15,216 nt of DNA, taken from Gammaproteobacteria bacterium. Lineage in GTDB: Bacteria > Pseudomonadota > Gammaproteobacteria > SZUA-229. A program made the translations under genes and the position numbers. Position 1 is the first letter of the stretch. Each line of letters opens with the position of its first letter. The notes beneath the pieces were generated by a model. It saw only the letters and a list, made by a program, of their open reading frames with translations, had not been told where the DNA came from and ran no database searches. The DNA is taken from contig JAOUPA010000035.1 of assembly GCA_029880105.1 (NCBI GenBank), positions 1 to 15,216 on the forward strand. Reading direction: 5' to 3'. Shown piece by piece: positions 12,625 through 15,216 of the stretch.

Positions 12625-15216
12625 ATATCAACTGGTGTACCATCTTCGGTATGAGGCATATCCTCTACAGGCACAATCATTGAGACCACACCCTTGTTAC
12701 CGTGACGCCCTGCCATCTTGTCACCAGGCTGCATACGACGCTTAACAGCCAGATAGACTTTAACCATCTTGAGCACACCAGGAGCAAGGTCGTCACCCGC
12801 AGTAAGCTTGGATTTTTTCTCTTCAAACATTTCGTCCAGCATCTTGCGCTGCTCCTTACCCTGCTTGAAAAGTGTTTCCATTTTCTTATTGGCATCTTCA
12901 TCCTTTAGACGAATCTTCGACCACTGCTTACGCTCGAGATCTTCAAGATAAGATTTTGTAATCTTGGCTCCTGCCTTCAAACCATCTGGACCGCCTGCTG
13001 CCTGCTTATTTACAATCAAGGACTCTATACGAGAGTACAGATCGCCTTCGATAATCTTCCACTGCGCATCAATATTCTTCTTGGCTTCATCGATCTCCAT
13101 CTGTTCGATTTCAAGAGCACGCTTGTCTTTGGCGACACCATCACGCGTAAAGACCTGAACGCCAATCACGGTACCATAAACACCTGATGGCACACGTAGT
13201 GATGAATCTTTAACATCGGAGGCTTTCTCACCAAAGATTGCACGCAGCAGTTTTTCTTCTGCGGTTAACTGTGTTTCACCCTTTGGAGTTACCTTGCCAA
13301 CAAGAATATCATTAGGCTTAACTTCGGCGCCGACATAAACAACACCCGACTCATCGAGTTTTGAAAGCAGGCTTTCACTAACATTTGGAATATCAGCGGT
13401 AATCTCTTCCGCACCCAGCTTAGTGTCACGTGCAACACAGCTCTTTTCTTCGATATGAATCGTAGTGTAACGATCTTCTTCTACAACACGTTCTGAAATC
13501 AGAATTGAGTCCTCGAAGTTGTAGCCGTTCCAGGGCATGAACGCGACCAGCATGTTCTGACCCAGCGCCAGCTCACCCATATCAGTTGAAGGACCATCAG
13601 CGATACAGTCACCACGGGCAATCACATCACCAACAACAACCAGGGGACGCTGATTCATACAGGTATTCTGATTTGAACGTGTGTACTTGGTTAAATTATA
13701 GATATCAACACCAGTACTACCGTCTGCCGCCTCGTCATCATTGACACGAATTACGATACGTGCTGCATCTACTGAATCAACCACACCACCACGCCTGGCT
13801 ACAACAGATGAGCCAGAATCAAGCGCAACAGTACGCTCCATACCAGTACCTACCAAAGGTTTCTGAGCGCGTAATGTCGGCACAGCCTGACGTTGCATGT
13901 TTGATCCCATCAAGGCACGGTTAGCATCATCATGCTCCAGGAATGGAATCAACGATGCCGCAACTGATACGATCTGTTTTGGAGACACGTCCATATACTG
14001 AACTTCTTCAGGGCTGGCCAGCGCAAACTCATTACCAGTACGACATGAAACCAACTCATCGGTTAGTTTACCTTTGTCATCCATACTGGCATTTGCCTGC
14101 GCGATGACAAAGTTGCTTTCTTCAATCGCAGAAAGATAATCGATGTCGCCTGTCGCCTTACTATTTATCACTTTACGGTATGGTGTCTCCAGGAATCCAT
14201 ATTCATTGGTGCGCGCATAAACAGACAACGAGTTGATCAAACCAATGTTTGGACCTTCAGGTGTCTCAATCGGGCAAACACGGCCATAATGTGTCGGGTG
14301 AACGTCACGAACCTCAAAACCGGCACGCTCACGTGTTAGACCACCTGGACCTAATGCTGAAACACGGCGTTTATGTGTCACTTCAGACAATGGATTATTC
14401 TGATCCATAAACTGTGACAACTGACTCGAACCAAAGAACTCTTTAACAGCTGCTGACACAGGTTTTGCATTAATCAAATCCTGTGGCATCCAGCCTTCCT
14501 GTTCAGCTGTAGTCAGACGCTCCTTAACTGCGCGCTCAACACGCACCAGACCAACTCGGAATACGTTTTCAGTCATCTCACCTACGCAACGTATACGACG
14601 GTTACCCAGATGATCGATATCATCAACTACACCCTGACCATTTCGAATAGCAATAAGCTCCTGTAACACAGCCAGAATATCAGAGGTCTCGCCTAGCTCT
14701 TCAATCAGCTGTTTTGCTTCATCGTCCTTTCTGTCTTTGAAATGGCTGTAATCGTAAATAATGCCGGGCCCTTTTTCTTCCTTACGACCCAGTCGACGAT
14801 TAAACTTCATGCGGCCAACGCTGGAAAGATCGTAACGATCTGCCGAGAAGAAAAGATTATTAAACAGATTCTCTGATGCATCTTTTGTAGGTGGCTCACC
14901 TGGACGCATCATGCGATAAATTTCTATCTGGGCATCAAGTTTAGTTGTTGTCGTGTCAACTCTCAGGGTATTTGAGATGAATGGACCAGCCTCAAGATCA
15001 TTAGTATAAATAACCTTGAAGCTCTTGATTTTTGCTTCCTGCAATGCAGCAATTAGCTCTTCAGTAAATTCAGAGTTCGCTGGTGCAATAATTTCACCAG
15101 TAGATGTATCAATAATATCGTGTGCCAGAGCCTTGCCCAGCAGATATTCAACAGGGGCCTCAAGCTTGGTGACCTTGGCTTTTTCAAGCTGCTTGATATG
15201 ACGCATAGTAACGCGT
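12591..15216 (-). CDS. rpoB: DNA-directed RNA polymerase subunit beta, central part (5' end off window; frame break at its 3' end)
   Basis: The frame is open to the window edge, where codons for Arg-Val-Thr precede MRHIKQLEKAKV. This aligns with E. coli beta ITARHIRQLEKDDV, so the gene continues upstream and the ATG at 15206 is internal. Roughly 250 to 280 N-terminal residues are missing. The rifampicin-pocket block FGSSQLSQFMDQNN plus THKRRVSALGPGG is wild type, with the Asp, His and Ser hot-spot residues intact. GDKMAGRHGNKGV is present near the 3' end. Compared with E. coli there are about 22 extra residues after RMKFNRRLG. Near 12624 the frame leaves the family sequence and ends after ten foreign residues (CLIHWACLHV). 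Confidence 0.95.
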   Translation of the reverse strand, partial: RVTMRHIKQLEKAKVTKLEAPVEYLLGKALAHDIIDTSTGEIIAPANSEFTEELIAALQEAKIKSFKVIYTNDLEAGPFISNTLRVDTTTTKLDAQIEIYRMMRPGEPPTKDASENLFNNLFFSADRYDLSSVGRMKFNRRLGRKEEKGPGIIYDYSHFKDRKDDEAKQLIEELGETSDILAVLQELIAIRNGQGVVDDIDHLGNRRIRCVGEMTENVFRVGLVRVERAVKERLTTAEQEGWMPQDLINAKPVSAAVKEFFGSSQLSQFMDQNNPLSEVTHKRRVSALGPGGLTRERAGFEVRDVHPTHYGRVCPIETPEGPNIGLINSLSVYARTNEYGFLETPYRKVINSKATGDIDYLSAIEESNFVIAQANASMDDKGKLTDELVSCRTGNEFALASPEEVQYMDVSPKQIVSVAASLIPFLEHDDANRALMGSNMQRQAVPTLRAQKPLVGTGMERTVALDSGSSVVARRGGVVDSVDAARIVIRVNDDEAADGSTGVDIYNLTKYTRSNQNTCMNQRPLVVVGDVIARGDCIADGPSTDMGELALGQNMLVAFMPWNGYNFEDSILISERVVEEDRYTTIHIEEKSCVARDTKLGAEEITADIPNVSESLLSKLDESGVVYVGAEVKPNDILVGKVTPKGETQLTAEEKLLRAIFGEKASDVKDSSLRVPSGVYGTVIGVQVFTRDGVAKDKRALEIEQMEIDEAKKNIDAQWKIIEGDLYSRIESLIVNKQAAGGPDGLKAGAKITKSYLEDLERKQWSKIRLKDEDANKKMETLFKQGKEQRKMLDEMFEEKKSKLTAGDDLAPGVLKMVKVYLAVKRRMQPGDKMAGRHGNKGVVSMIVPVEDMPHTEDGTPVDMCLIHWACLHV
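12622..12629 (-). other. rpoB: Site of the apparent one-base loss in rpoB
   Basis: On the coding strand GTTGATAT is followed directly by GTGCTTAAT. E. coli beta has VDIVLNPLG here, so one base is missing from the Ile codon between 12625 and 12624. There is no slippery heptamer of the A-AAA-AAG kind at the site, which argues against programmed frameshifting. Confidence 0.85.

Noticed and set aside
12591..12632. Programmed ribosomal frameshifting in rpoB
   Set aside because: There is no slippery heptamer, no downstream structure I can see, and no known case in rpoB. A one-base sequence error explains it more simply.
14345..14440. Possible rifampicin-resistance changes in beta
   Set aside because: The pocket residues match the sensitive E. 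coli sequence, apart from conservative Ile/Val differences outside the known hot spots.

Overview
The window is part of a bacterial ribosomal and transcription super-cluster, and every gene is on the minus strand. Read in the direction of transcription (high to low coordinates) the order is rpoB (5' end off the window) - rpoC - rpsL - rpsG - fusA - tuf - rpsJ - rplC - rplD - rplW - rplB - rpsS (3' end off the window). The protein sequences resemble gammaproteobacterial ones throughout. Examples are beta' of 1424 aa with a long insertion in the trigger-loop region, S12 and S7 nearly identical to E. coli and Pseudomonas forms, and an EF-Tu of the Chromatiales/Pseudomonas type. The gene order (rpoBC, str and S10 contiguous, with tuf in place) is the usual one outside Enterobacterales. 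Base composition is moderate, richer in tuf. I cannot assign a genus.

Layout: 11887-15216 is rpoB, split into two reading frames by an apparent one-base loss near 12624/12625. 7550-11824 is rpoC, with a TTG start. 7343-7549 is a regulatory junction: a hairpin after rpoC, a near-consensus sigma70 promoter (TTGACA-17 nt-TAGAAT), and a strong intrinsic terminator hairpin lying inside the first ~35 nt of the transcript from that promoter. 3133-7342 is the str block (rpsL, rpsG, fusA, tuf) with short gaps. rpsJ follows tuf after only 6 nt. 2536-2808 is a 273-nt gene-free region between rpsJ and rplC, with an extended -10 promoter (TG-n-TATAAT) and a run of five candidate RNA hairpins ending at rplC. 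The rest of the S10 block (rplC, rplD, rplW, rplB, rpsS) is tightly packed.

How it works together: beta and beta' form the RNA polymerase core, S12/S7/S10/S19 and L3/L4/L23/L2 are ribosomal proteins, and EF-G and EF-Tu are the elongation GTPases. The unusual part is regulatory. The S10-type promoter and structured leader sit downstream of rpsJ rather than upstream, so rpsJ (S10/NusE) appears to have joined the str transcription unit. The L4-type leader, if that is what it is, would then govern rplC onward. There are no mobile elements, CRISPR arrays, tRNAs or accessory genes in the window. The interest lies in the regulatory architecture and in the rpoB frame break, not in a new gene system.
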